The translations under genes and the position numbers were made by a program. A stretch of 64,000 nucleotides of DNA from Ascidia mentula. Taxonomy: Eukaryota; Chordata; Ascidiacea; Phlebobranchia; Ascidiidae. Below are positions 46,438 through 58,800 of the stretch, one piece after another (the first letter of the stretch is position 1; each line of letters starts with the position of its first letter). The notes under the pieces were generated by a model. It was not told the origin of the DNA and did no database searches. It saw only the letters and a list, made by a program, of their open reading frames with translations. Location: contig OX387197.1 of the NCBI GenBank assembly GCA_947561715.1, forward strand, positions 23,586,266 to 23,650,265, read 5' to 3'.

Positions 46438-49400
46438 ATGGCAGCAACTTATTTGTTTGCATTCCAATTGCTTGCCTTTCTCCAAGCAATGGAGGCCAAC
46501 TGGTCAGCATTTCACACGCTAGAGTACTTCGTAGATTTTAACACTTCAAGCAACTTTTCCGAAGCTTCAAAGTCGTGTCAAGAAATTGGAGGCAAGTTGG
46601 CAGTAGTCGATTTTGTGGAAGTGCAGAACTTCTTGGTGGGAGAAATCGGCAATCTTACAGGCATGTATATTTTTTAAATCTACAATTGTTCTTCCGCCTG
46701 GTCACTTTTTTGTTTTTTGTAGGCATGCCTTTCTCGTTTTTCGTTGGGCGTGACTCCAACAACCAGTTCCTCGAGGCTTCTAACGCTACTTGCCTCGTCT
46801 TCGTGTGGCAAAATGTTTCGTCAACGTTTCAGTATGCGTTACGCAACTCATCCTGCGTGGAACCTTCCAGAACGATTTGCCAACGAAATTTCACATCCAC
46901 CGCAACCCATACCACCGCAACTACAGGTTTTCTATGCATTTCTCTTGTTGATAATGATTTTCCTTCAATCTGTGATTTTAGGCTACAGGACTTTAACTCC
47001 AACTACTGCCCATGACACGTCAACAACGGCCACTTCCTCTGCGACTACATCATCAACTGTTGTTGCAAACAGTGAGCGAATATTTAAATGCGCCTTCATT
47101 ACAAACATGTTTCATTTAAGCTATAAACAATCGAAAAGTACCAACACACTATTATTTTATGAATCAATAAATGACAAGTGTATAGACACGCTGACGACTC
47201 ACGAAGCCACTTCACCAACTGCCGCTTCAAAGTCTGAAATCCCACGAAAAGCTTCAACCGGAATAATCGGAACCAATACGGATGCAGATAACACAACCAG
47301 TCAAGAAGGGCATGCAGTGACCTCAACCTTTAATGTAGAAGGTAAGGTCTTTGAGATATATTTATGATAACAAACAATTTTGAACTGCTGTTGCTACCAT
47401 CAGACATAGAATAGGCTAACCATGATGAAGTCTTAACGCATGGCAGACGAAACGTTATTTGGTTGATTGCAACCTACTTTAATTTTTATACGAGAAAGAT
47501 TGGTCAAAATTTGAAATGCCTTCGTTGGATTTTGCCTCTTCACATTTTTTGCTTCAGAATAAAAGCAAAGGCCAGCCGAATGTAAACCAATATACGTTCT
47601 CATTTCGTTCGTTGCAACGCGGAATTTGGCGTGTGATGGATATGTAAAGAAACGTCACAAACTGCTTCACAGTTATCGACTTTGCGTCACTTTAATTAAA
47701 CAAAGTTATATTTTGTTTGTGTGTTGTAAGGCACAAAGTCAACCGTTACCATCACATCTGCAAGCGGGTTAACCAGCGGGCATCTCACAATTATTTACGC
47801 AGTCAGTGCTGCGGTTGGAACGCTGCTGGTGTTGATTGGTTGCTTCCTCTTATGGCGCATCAATAACCGAGGAAGGTGGGTGGAATTCGTTATACACCTG
47901 AGAGTGGTGAACTCATATGTGGTTATGCTATAAATATATTTACTTAAGTGACACTTTTCATGACTGGCTTCACTTTACGGCTCATATGAATCTGCCCTTA
48001 AAGTTTATAACACGACTCGCCATCGGCGATTGGGAGCAAAATACAAAATATTGTAAACGTGATATTCTTTTCAGGAGACAGAAGATGACCATCAATAACC
48101 AAACCCTAAGGACAAACGACAATCATCAAACGGGTGAGTTTGTTGTAGGCCTACATTGGGCTGGCCATCGTGATTTTCTGAGAACCATGGTTCACCATGG
48201 ACAAATTTATACTATTAGGTCTTTAGACGTTATTGAAGACTTAAGATTATTGGACTTTCTATGTTATTGATAGATTTTTATTCCCTTTTTTAAAAGCTGA
48301 TATCGAATTTAAAATTTAGATCAATCCAACCAGAAATCGGAAAATGAGGAAAGTGTGCAAAGTAAAATGCAAGAATACCCCGATACAAGTAACGTTCGCT
48401 TCGGCCCCGGCAACCGAATAAGTTTAATATCAGCAGCGCGAGATGACACCGACAACCTGCTAGTAAACAATTCTTTCCCAGCCAAGACCACCGTCTCTGG
48501 CCTGCGTCGTGGAAGTTATCCGGTTGAACAGCGCGACCAAAACAGCATACTACAAATGGCCAAGGGCAGTATAAAAGAAGCTGCTTCTCTGCCGAATTTA
48601 GTGAAGAAAATAGCAGATATCGAAAATGCTTCAGCAAATCCATCCGAATCTGGCAATGTGAAATCTGTTTCAAAGTCAAGCGCTGCAAACTTTAACGCAG
48701 ATGTGCCAGTTAACGTTAATTCGAAAACTGACAATTCACAAAAGTCGCCGGGCGAAAATTGTCTACGACAGGAGACAAAAAACAGCGCGATTGTAGTTGA
48801 AAAACAGAACGCTGAAAAATCTACTTCCGGTAACCAGCTGTCAGGATCCACATCAAAAACAGAACGAAAAGTCGACACTGAGCCTAGACAGAGTCGCTTC
48901 AGTAAACGCTTTAGCATCCACGACACAGCATTGGCGAAAGCTTGTCGTAGGGTGAGCCAAAGCATATTAAAGAACATAGAATTTTCTTTCGGTGACGATA
49001 TCGACGACGAGTCGACCTACATAGAAATGTCTGAAAAAACTGTTCCCAGTCCCGAAACGAAACAGCATGCTGAAAACGAAGAAAGTATTTACACAGATAT
49101 GTCGCTCACTTTGGATAAAAAACACACTCCTAAACCATCGAAACTAACACCTACAATTTCTCGTGATGCCCAAATAACCCCCACAAAGCAGCCGAAAGGA
49201 TTTAAAGTTCCTGATATCGTACCAGGGAAGACGATAAAGACGACAAACCTTTGGGATGACGATGACGACAAAAATGACTATGTTGCAATGACTGCCGGTA
49301 TAAGCCCAACGTACGACGATAATTGTGAAAGCGTTTATACCGCAATGAGAGGATCGGTTAGGGGATTTCCGGGTGCTTCTAAACACGCCCTGGCTACGGC

Positions 49401-49659
49401 CAACCGAAGCCTCGCGCGAAGTCAAACCCAAAAGTTGGGCACAGGACAGCAGACGCCTCCGAAGCCGTGGGACAACGAGAGAAATGACGACAGGCGGAAG
49501 TACCAAACTTGGAACTCCAGGAACACCTTAGGTACAAGCGGTGTGTGGCAAAATAAAAGCGGAAAAGTCATTCGACCGTCTATAAACACTGAGATAGGTG
49601 CACAAGTACCATATTTGGACAAAAGACAACATGACGATGATGATTACGTAAATATGTGA
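46438..49659 (+). CDS. Type I lectin-like receptor with five YxxM motifs in its tail (Lec2, 738 aa)
   Basis: Seven exons: 46438-46660, 46723-46926, 46982-47071, 47186-47341, 47731-47875, 48075-48133 and 48320-49659 (TGA). Intron 1 starts with GC (46661, ACAG|GCATGT), the position where the L gene also uses GC; the others are GT-AG. Signal peptide 1-20; a shortened C-type lectin domain to about residue 135, with terminal CVEPSRTICQR but without an EPN/WND loop, so calcium-dependent sugar binding is doubtful. A Thr/Ser-rich stalk follows, then the TM at about 243-266 (IIYAVSAAVGTLLVLIGCFL). The 470-residue tail carries YIEM (Y526), YTDM (Y550), YVAM (Y613), YTAM (Y632) and terminal YVNM (Y735). 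YxxM is the known docking motif for PI3-kinase p85 SH2 domains, so PI3K signalling is inferred. Confidence 0.8.
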
Positions 49660-50408
49660 AGCTGAAATTTGTCAACAGTAAACCTATACAAAGTGAGAAA
49701 ACTTTGTGCCCTGCTATATACCGCAGTCGACATAAGCACTTTTACGAAAAATAATTCGTCACCGTATTTACATATTTGATTAGTTTTATCGAAGTGTTTT
49801 CGAAAAATGTTTTGTACAATTTTTCATTACAATTTGGTCATGTTATGTCGTGGCGTACATACAAGGTTCTGCGTGCACAGCTGTTGTGTTCGGCGGCGCT
49901 TATGACGCAATCGCGTACGCAACAAGGCGTGACATGAGTTCAGAGGCTGTTGTACTGTTCTTGTAGGTTTATAATGGTTTGTTATTGATTGTTGCTGTTT
50001 GTGGGGGAACTAGCATAAACGAGTTATGAAACTATTTTTAGTAGAAGTGATATGATTGGTGTTGTCAAGCTTATGTTTAAAGCTAAATAGTGACCTGTTT
50101 GCATAGTACATATTACTATTGGCTTTATGCTTCTGTTCTGTATGGTCTTCATGGAAATAAGATTATTATTGGCTACATTGTTTTTTTTGTTTAAAAATGC
50201 AGTTGGACATTTAGCTAAGCGGTTATATATGTTTTATGCAGACTAACATAACAAACTATTGTCCGCAGGTTTTGCAACATTAAGAATTATTACAGGCATA
50301 ATAAAATTGTCTAAAAATAGCGCTACATTTCCTCGAATATATACTGCTTGGAAAAAACATTGAGTATTATTTTAAAAAACCTTAACTTGATATCAATGTA
50401 AGACATCT
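49660..50408. other. Intergenic region
   Basis: 3' flank of Lec2 and 5' flank of the ankyrin gene. No supported exon or clear polyadenylation signal was seen. Confidence 0.5.
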
Positions 50409-52252
50409 ATGGCAGATGGGAACAGTATGAATGACAGTTCTGTTGATCAAAGAAGATCTTTACCATTGCATGAATTGGTATTCAATAATGATGTATCAGG
50501 TGTGTCCAAATATATCAACCAAAGCAAGTCGCTTCTATTAGCAGACTTAAAAGATCAACATGGCAACACACCTCTACATTTGGCTGTTATGCTTGGTCAC
50601 AAGGAGTGTGTTCAAATACTGTTGAAGCACAATCACACTGTCAGCGTAAAAAACCTTTACGGATGGACACCCCTTCAAGAAGCAATAAGCTATGGAAACA
50701 GGCAGACAATTACATCATTGTTTAGAGCCATAAGGAAACAAAACAAGGCAACGATGAAACAAAATAAGCCTGAAATTCGCAATGCACTGGAAGCAATAGG
50801 TGGTGATTTCTCCATGGAAATGAAGTGGGATTTCCAGAGTTGGATCCCTTTTATATCAAAAATAATGCCTTCAGATGTGTGCAAAATTTACCGAAAAGGT
50901 AGTTGCATTCGTCTTGATTCAACGCTTGAAGATTTTAGTGATATGAGATGGGTGCGTGGGGATATTAGCATACTAATCAACTTTGAAACTGAAGGGGAAG
51001 CAGACATCATTTTAATGGACAACAGGTAAAATTAAATGCAGTGTGTGTTTATGCTACTTTGCATCACAGTTGTGACATGAATGACATATACATACTGTGA
51101 TACGACAATTTGCATGGATAGTGCAAGTGTACTCTATTGAGAATGTCAAATATGCATTTTAAAGGGTTGGGTAGCTGTGCACTAGTTGCATCTTGTGAGG
51201 TAACAACACCAATGCAGTCCCAATTATTATGATTATTTTTATATATCAAGGATATATAAGTACCCTTTTTGTGTGACATACTTGAATACACATATACATG
51301 TATACTTTAACTAAAGCAATTGTAAAAAGGTAACATGGAAGTAGAAACTAAAATATTTGTATGGTAAGAGTTATGTGAACTTTATTAGTGTAATTTTGGC
51401 TTGGTCATTTGTAAACAACATAACCATTTACTTTTATATGACAGAAAAAAGGCCTATCAGCATATGCAGCAGTCCTCAAAGCAAAAGGAAGCCTCAATTG
51501 AAGATGAGGTAGATGTTGCGATGAGTAGTGATGTCATTGATCTTGCAGTTAAAAGCAAAGAATCTGTCATAGAAAGAGTGACCTCTGGGTGGTTTTTTCG
51601 TCATGACAAGACTGAAAAAGTTGGAATGTTCAATGCAGATTTCTATCGTATCTCAGGCCTCCAAATGGTTACCAGAAAACGTCGTGAACATCTCTCTGAG
51701 GAGGACATTCGTCGCAATAAATCTCTTCGTGATGCTTTAAAGAGTGGAGAAAATACTGAAAAAATGTTGGAAGAAAGTGCTGATGAAGAACCTGAACGGA
51801 GAAAGTCTCTACCACCACCTGATGGTAAGAAACTCATGTGGAGTGAATACGAGAAAACTACAACAACCTCTGTTCCATGTTTGGGCCGTGCATCAAAAGT
51901 AAAAGTTAATCAGAAGCAATTTGATCCAGTAGTTGGTTTAAGTGAAGACTTTCCTGTTAGACTTGAAGACCTTCTGCCCATATTTGAAGTACTGGGGTCA
52001 AAAGCAAAGATGTTTGCCAAGTTGAAGGACTTCATCACACTGAGGTTACCTCCTGGCTTTCCAGTGCGCATTGATTTGCCTATATTCCCCACAGTTAAAG
52101 CTACAGTCAATTTTGTGCAATTTGATTTCAGGGATGACATGCCTGCCTCAATGTTTGCTGTACCCAGTTCTTATAAGGAAGACCCTGATTGGTTTGAAAA
52201 AAGCGCCAAAGAAAAGCAAAAGGACATGGAAAAGCGCAAACATAAGCCATAG
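50409..52252 (+). CDS. ANKRD13C: Ankyrin repeat domain-containing protein 13C-like (474 aa)
   Basis: Two exons, 50409-51025 and 51445-52252 (TAG), joined GT-AG in phase 2 (AG|A, Arg). Residues 15-110 hold ankyrin repeats (HGNTPLHLAVMLGHKECVQI, then YGWTPLQEAISYG). The rest is the ANKRD13 GPCR-chaperone domain with WDFQSWIPFISKIMPSD, IRLDSTLEDF, MRWVRGD, SGWFFRHDKTEKVG and LPPGFPVRIDLPIFPT. The best fit is ANKRD13C, an ER-associated chaperone for receptor biogenesis, rather than the A/B/D forms: no C-terminal ubiquitin-interacting motifs are present. The N-terminus is shorter than in human (541 aa). The end is rich in Lys/Glu. Confidence 0.85.
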
Positions 52253-52856
52253 TTTTTTTGGTTTTGCCATAGCAAAAGGGCCACAGTTGTTTACTGTTTG
52301 TTGACAAGCTTTTTGGTAAAACCACATGTACACCTTTTATTGCTTTTGTTAGCTAGTTTTATTCTTTTGTTTTTAAGTGCAATTACAGCTTGGCTTGTTC
52401 CAGACAACGATGTATCTACGTATGTATAAATGCATGTGCATAGTTTAAGAAAATGACATAGACTTATTTTTTTCTTTATTGCATTTACTTCACTTCATTG
52501 GCTTGTTTGAGATAAAAATGTCTTAAAAAAATATTGTTCAGGATTGTCCACAAATTGCATTACCCCAATTTTAAATACCTTTTTATTAGTTTATTTATTG
52601 GCATCTTTTATTTGTGCATATATTTAACAGTAGCCCTATGTTATGCTCTCTCCTGGATTCTCATGGTGACTATACAATGATGTACACTAGTACCACACAA
52701 CCTAATGTTGCACCAGTGATTTCCTTTGCATAAAGTTTAGTTTTTAGTGACTGGGAGTATAGGAGATTTTATCATGGTGCATTCCCCAATTTTATTGCAT
52801 CTGTTTGATTCCTTCTGTTTCTTTTTTTCCTTAGATTTTAAAATTAGGAAGTGGAA

Positions 52857-53600
52857 ATGAATATTTTACCAAAAAAGAGTTGGCATGTACGAAACAAAGA
52901 CAATGTTGCCAAAGTGCGCAAGGATCAGGAAGATGCCCGCTTGCAAGAGAAAGATCGACTTCGAAGAGTGGCTCTTGCAGAACAGGAGGCTCGTACAGAT
53001 CTTCTGCGGAAGCGAGCACGTGGAATTCCCAGCTCAGTTGAAACTAAACAGTTACAGAAGCACAATGAAGACGCAACCAACTTTTTCAAGAACATTGAGA
53101 CTAATTCCAAAAATGTAGAGCATGAGGAGGAAAAACGTTTGGAAAAAGAGGCACAAGAAAAGAAAATTGGGGTTCTAACATACCTTGGTCAGAGCGCTGT
53201 TGAAACTATGAAAGATGAAGACAAACCCTGGTATTTCAAGGCCCCGGTACGAACGGAAGTCGAGTCGAAGGATGTAAAACGTAAAGCATCCTTAGACCCG
53301 CTTAACAACATGCACGAACACTTATCCAAGAAAAAGAAAAAGTCCAAAAAGTCACATAAGAAACATAAATCGCGGTCTGACGAAGGTCCAGCGACCTGTT
53401 CGACGAAAGAAGACAAAATGCAGCAACTGCGCAAGCAACGTCTGCAGAGAGAAGCACAGGAGCGCCAGAGAGCCAAAGGGCTTCTTGAAAAACATTACGG
53501 GGTATCAAAATCACAGGAAGACTCCCCGCCGCGAAAATCGACTTTCAAACCGAAGTACAACAACCAGTTTAATCCGTTATTTGCTAGAAACAATAGATAA
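52857..53600 (+). CDS. LENG1: LENG1-like Cir_N-domain protein (247 aa)
   Basis: A single open frame from ATG 52857 to TAA 53600. It starts MNILPKKSWHVRNKDNVAKV, the conserved beginning of leukocyte receptor cluster member 1, within a CIR N-terminal domain. Also conserved are the ARTDLLRKRAR helix, GVLTYLGQSA, a WY motif, the basic KKKKKSKKSHKKHKSR stretch and the C-terminal YNNQFNPLFAR. The family is nuclear and linked to splicing complexes; its role is poorly known. The frame opens with GTG at 52851 but the ATG matches the family. A strong acceptor-like TTTTTTTCCTTAG ends at 52834, only 22 bases before the ATG, meaning a 5'-UTR intron or a trans-splice site. Confidence 0.88.
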   Translation: MNILPKKSWHVRNKDNVAKVRKDQEDARLQEKDRLRRVALAEQEARTDLLRKRARGIPSSVETKQLQKHNEDATNFFKNIETNSKNVEHEEEKRLEKEAQEKKIGVLTYLGQSAVETMKDEDKPWYFKAPVRTEVESKDVKRKASLDPLNNMHEHLSKKKKKSKKSHKKHKSRSDEGPATCSTKEDKMQQLRKQRLQREAQERQRAKGLLEKHYGVSKSQEDSPPRKSTFKPKYNNQFNPLFARNNR

Positions 53601-55824
53601 TCGAAATAAAACAAGTATTGCTCAACCAATGTGTCATGTTTAAGTTGGAAAAGTAAAATTTGCAAAGAATGATGTAAACGAAATGAAAAATTGTTACCCC
53701 TACATAATGAAGTTCATGACAAAAAAAACATTAGAAGCCGAAACTGCAGCATCTTCGTTAACCCCATTATACGTCGATATGTTAAATGCTTTTAGTTATG
53801 CTTTCCATACAATATAATGATGTTGAATGCTATCCTACATTATATAAGACCTGTTTGATGCGGCGGAATATGCCGTTTGAACAAAAATCATCCTTTGAAC
53901 AAGATATTAGTGTGCCAAATTGGTTTGAGGCGTGGAAAAGCATAATTAAATTTGAAATAGTTTATGATTTGCGTCAGAATAAATAACAAAAAATAAAAAT
54001 GGATGCCAATGAGCACAAATAAAGAAAGCCTGCGTAAAAAGTGCAGGGGCAAACCCTTTTTGACAACTTTGGTCACGCCTCAATAATTGCGCACCATTCA
54101 ACAAACTGAAACAAAGTAATTTTACTTGTTTTGGAAATTTTCATCTTGAAAGATCTTGATGGTGAGTTGTTTTTGCAAGTTTATACTCTGTAATTACCTT
54201 TGTTGGGCCTTTCGTAACTTACGTTTTGAAAACAAGGTTCGTACGTGGAGATGGGCGTGTGTGGATATGTGTATCATAAAAGTATATTTTTTTACTTATA
54301 CACACAAATAAAATGCATGTTTGCGAATCTAATGCCATCCGAATGGACAATATAGCAAAACAAATGACAACTATAATATTTCTCGTATAATCTGAGTTAC
54401 CATCGGTCTGGACCAAAAAATGAGCACACTGCTTTTAGATGACAAAATTGAAAAACATTGCAAATATTTCAGTCACTGACCTAGTTTTTGAGCTATGATG
54501 CCCTTTTTGTGGGAAATTTTTCAGACATACTACAGCATCAACAAAAGTTTGTCACAGTGTGCCATGACCAGCAATCCACACTCGATGCAAAAAAAACATG
54601 TTTAGAAAAATGAGGATCTTTCTTAGAAATAAGGACTGTGTGCCAGTCCTACGTACAATAATTCTCCTCTTTGATTAGATTTTTTAAATGTAAACTATGA
54701 TAAGGGCATGGAATGTATAAATTCCTTCTATTACTTGTATATACACTGTTTTGATTTATTGGTACAACATCATCATTATTAAGTCCATATACTTGGGATT
54801 TTAATTACCTTTACATCTAAAAATTATCATGCCATTTTATTGTAACTTTGAAGATTAGCAACTAAACTTTTTTGTGTTAATAAGTGTCAACGAATGTAAT
54901 GGAATTTATTGTGATCTGTTTAGTACTTATAGTAAAACTCTTTTTCTTTTTTTTGGGACAAATCAAAGGCACACAAACATATTGCCCCTTGCTTTTACAA
55001 CCCACAACACTGCTCACAAAGCTCATTTCTGTTCATTTATGCAAGATAAACTGCATATGGACTAAACTATTTTGGGAATATTTGTCATGGAATGTGCTAG
55101 AGATATTGTTGTTATTTCTAATATTTTGCATTATAATTGCTGCCAATGTGTTGCAAAATTGTTTTTTGTCAAGTTCTTTTGTGGATTATTTTAGTAACAA
55201 ATGCTGTCTATTAAATTTATTTCAGTTAACATTGAACAACAACTCAATTTAAAAATTTGATGTTGCATCATGAATGAGCAAGGAGAATGAGAAATAATAG
55301 GACACGGTCTGAAAAAAACATAAAGGTTATATGGTCAGACGCACAAGCAGAGATTTCAGCCAGCTCCATAATGTTTGCACTTGTATTTGGGTTGACACAT
55401 CATAATATGTGTTTCAATAGCAACCACAGTTAGTTGTGCAAATTTCAACTCAGCACCCGAACAACACTCCCAACAAGTGTCCAGACGTTTTCAAAATACC
55501 TTAAAAGACGCACGCACCCAGACAAACTCTTCCAGTCAGGTCTGAAACGTTCGCGCCTACAGTGAATCATGCCGACTACATAAATTAAAGTGTGCGACGG
55601 CGACATGCGATATGATGTTTGCACTAGCTCCGGCAGCGTCCTCCGAGAGATCCCAGCGCAATACACAGAAGCGAAAAAGGCAAATCCTGTCCGAACGCAT
55701 TCGGGAGCACTGATTGCGAACTAGGCGGGCCGGGAAAACTAGTTTAGTCATTCGGACAGATATTGTGATGAGCTCGCTTATGTTTTTTCTTTGACTCATT
55801 TTGTGATTTAGTAGACTGGAAATA
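53601..55824. other. Intergenic region without recognised genes
   Basis: AATAAA occurs at 53605-53610 and near 53978, either of which may end LENG1 transcripts. No exon was recognised in the rest. The open frames at 54874-55252 are low-complexity, hydrophobic and AT-driven. Confidence 0.5.
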
Positions 55825-58800
55825 ATGTCAGGTAAGCTATATAATTCTAACAGGAAACAGCCTCATGATTTAATTTCAGCGAAAATTTGGCAATGGAACT
55901 AATAGAAAAATAATATTTATGGGGTTTGTATGATCGTTGTATTGTTTAAAACGGGCATTTTTGTAAATCTTTTTATTCAAATTACTGTAATTCGCCACGT
56001 GCAATCTGCCCGGGTTGAAGATATTCATTTATGTTTTTTGTCAATTCAAATGTTTTCAACAGGCACAGACAAGTTTACGCCGCCGTTTGGACGATTTCAC
56101 TCAGATTTGAGGTTCGTATTATTGCTGCTTTATTTGTTGACTGTCGGTAAAAAAATAAGTCCACAGCATATAATTAATTTTTGTATTTTCGAAGAAATTT
56201 CACTTTGTTTATCCTAAAATTTGCATAATTTTGTTTGGAATTTAAAAGGTTTTGGTACCGTATCGCTATAGAACAGCGGTGAGTTGTAGGTAATTACATT
56301 TTTTCAAGTGAGTTTAAAAGGTTAACGTAATTGCGCAATTTTCTTAAGTACCGCAAACAGACCGATGAAAATGTACGTGAAAGACCGAGAAATCTTGGTC
56401 TCTTTTAAAACCGCACAGCAATATTCAACAATTGGCGATTAAAGCGATATTGCATCCACGTACCAACATATTTTAAACATGCTTTTTTATTTACCTTTTA
56501 AAGGTATTATAACGGAGGTGGGCCTCCTGGACTACAGCCTTCATCTTCGCCGTCGGTATCGGCCTCTGTCCCGCCACCTGCTCCCCACCCTTTCATCGCA
56601 CATTTTTACCCGATTGCCCCGGGAATTGAGCCCCTGAATCCCGGCTATCAGCTTCCAAACAACCCAATCTCGCAACCTTCCTCTGCCGCGGCATTGGTAG
56701 CGCTCGCCGCCTCTGGATGCGTAGGACAAAATTTGTCCTCTCAGCTTTTGCGCAGTAAGTTGCGATCATTGTTGTTTGATTCTTTCCATTCGTTGCAAAA
56801 ATGGTGAAAGTTCAGCCAAAGTGCCTATTTTGGGAAACAAATACCTCAGTTCCTAATTAATATGGATGAATTCACTTTCATGAATTTCCTTGGCCTTTAC
56901 CCAGTCTGCCTACTCATTTTTTATTGGTTTTTAATTTGGTACGTTCATCCCAAAATGGGCCCGGATCACTGAAGTGAATTACCGTGTTTTGTATATTTTT
57001 CACATAACTTATACTTGCGCATTCAGATTCTTTTATCTTACCTGCCGTATTATTTGCTTCCTTACGTAAAGTAAAACAACAACAAATGTTGATCATGGGT
57101 AATTGCTCTTCCATTTTGTTTCTTCGTAAATTCTCCACCAGGACATAAATGGTATATCATTATGTTATGAGTGGTGTTTTTGGAAATGGTCACTTTCCGA
57201 GCAAAAATTATCTGAACTTTTTAATTTCTTATGCCTTCTATTAATTTTAACATATTTTCTCTTTGTTGTATATTTGTTGGGTTGGTCATATACCCAGTTT
57301 TTGCACTATTTAAAAGCATGCGGTTATTTAAATATCAGTTTTGTGTAAATATTATCAGGGCAGCATACAGTAACCTGGTAATGCTTATATTTCTTTTTAG
57401 ATTTTCAAAACAAAGCACAAAAGCTTGCCCTGCAATCAGATTCAAAGACGAACTTTTCCAGCGACAGCAATTCACCACCTTCAAAGAAGCAACGGCAACA
57501 GGTAAAAAACTGTGCCATTAAAGTTCTTGGCAAATAGATAACATAACGATTTTTGCAATTGCCGCTTAATTGGAATTATTTTCAATGAAAATCGTACTCA
57601 TCAAATCTCATTTTCTCTGTTGAAACTTGTTGTGGCCGAGTAAATAAAATCTCACGCATAGATTCCACTAAAACAAATCAAACGATGGAGTAGTTGATAG
57701 TTTGCTTAAAAAAACAATGAATTGTGGTCAGTTTTTTACGGCATTGTAAAACAAAATACTTGTTGTATTACAGTTTGACGTCGACTCATTGACTGACAAC
57801 TCGTCGCCAAGCAACCTTCCCTCGGCTTCCTTTAACAACAACTTTGTTTCTTATCCACAAGGTAAGCGAAATTCCGCATATTCGGTTTCAATTCACACAT
57901 GGCTTCGCATATTTCTCGCAAAAGCCCGAAAATGGTTCGAAGGACTGCGAGCGTGTCAGTGGACGGTCTATGACTCATCTTCTTGAGTTGGTTTAGTAAA
58001 CAGCGCTTTGACACTCTTGATAATATCAACGTTTATTACGATGTGAAAATCCAACACGGTTTATGTGACGGCGTTGCGTTCGTTTAGTTCAGCGGTTTCC
58101 AAACCGTGCGTCGACCATCACATCATATTCTTTTATTTTGACATCCCTGTGTCCAAAAAAAGCACTGCATCTAAACAAGGTCGCACAAACGTTGCCAAGT
58201 AAAAATTTAGACGTTAACTCGTTTCGTGTAAAAAAAAACGATTTGAAACAATTCTTGATCTTCCTGTTACATTTGACGCTTCCCAAATGCTCGCGGATAA
58301 TTTGGAAACCGTGGTCGTTTGTAACGCAAATGAAAATAACTCTTTGTGTGAAAATGTGAAGGCTGTGTTGATTACTTGAGTCTACTAGTCCATAGCAGCT
58401 CCGTGCAAATTAATTAGATTCTACGTCACGCACTGTTTTGGTAGCTCCGGCAAAAAAAACAATCAGTTTGTAAACTGTAGCATTAGAAACATTTACAGAT
58501 ATTCTGAAGTCTCAAGTTTTGCCCCAAAATTGCTTCGGGTTTAGGGCAACGTGATCAATGGGATTTAATAAACTTGACACAAGCCCAAACAATACCGATG
58601 ACCTATGGCCATATAGTTGATCATCGATGTCTTAGCTTACGTTGTAATATCCCTATCTCCCCCGACCGCGCAGGTCATATGTCGCACTCTAATCTCGCTT
58701 GCGATAAAGCAACGGGCTAGATTAGCGCTCCTGAGAGGGTTGCTCATACTTTGGGGGATTTGCGCTCCTCTCATCGGAAGATAACATCACGCGCATGAGA

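Noticed and set aside
48516..48977. 153-codon minus-strand frame
   Set aside because: Antisense shadow of the long tail exon of Lec2.
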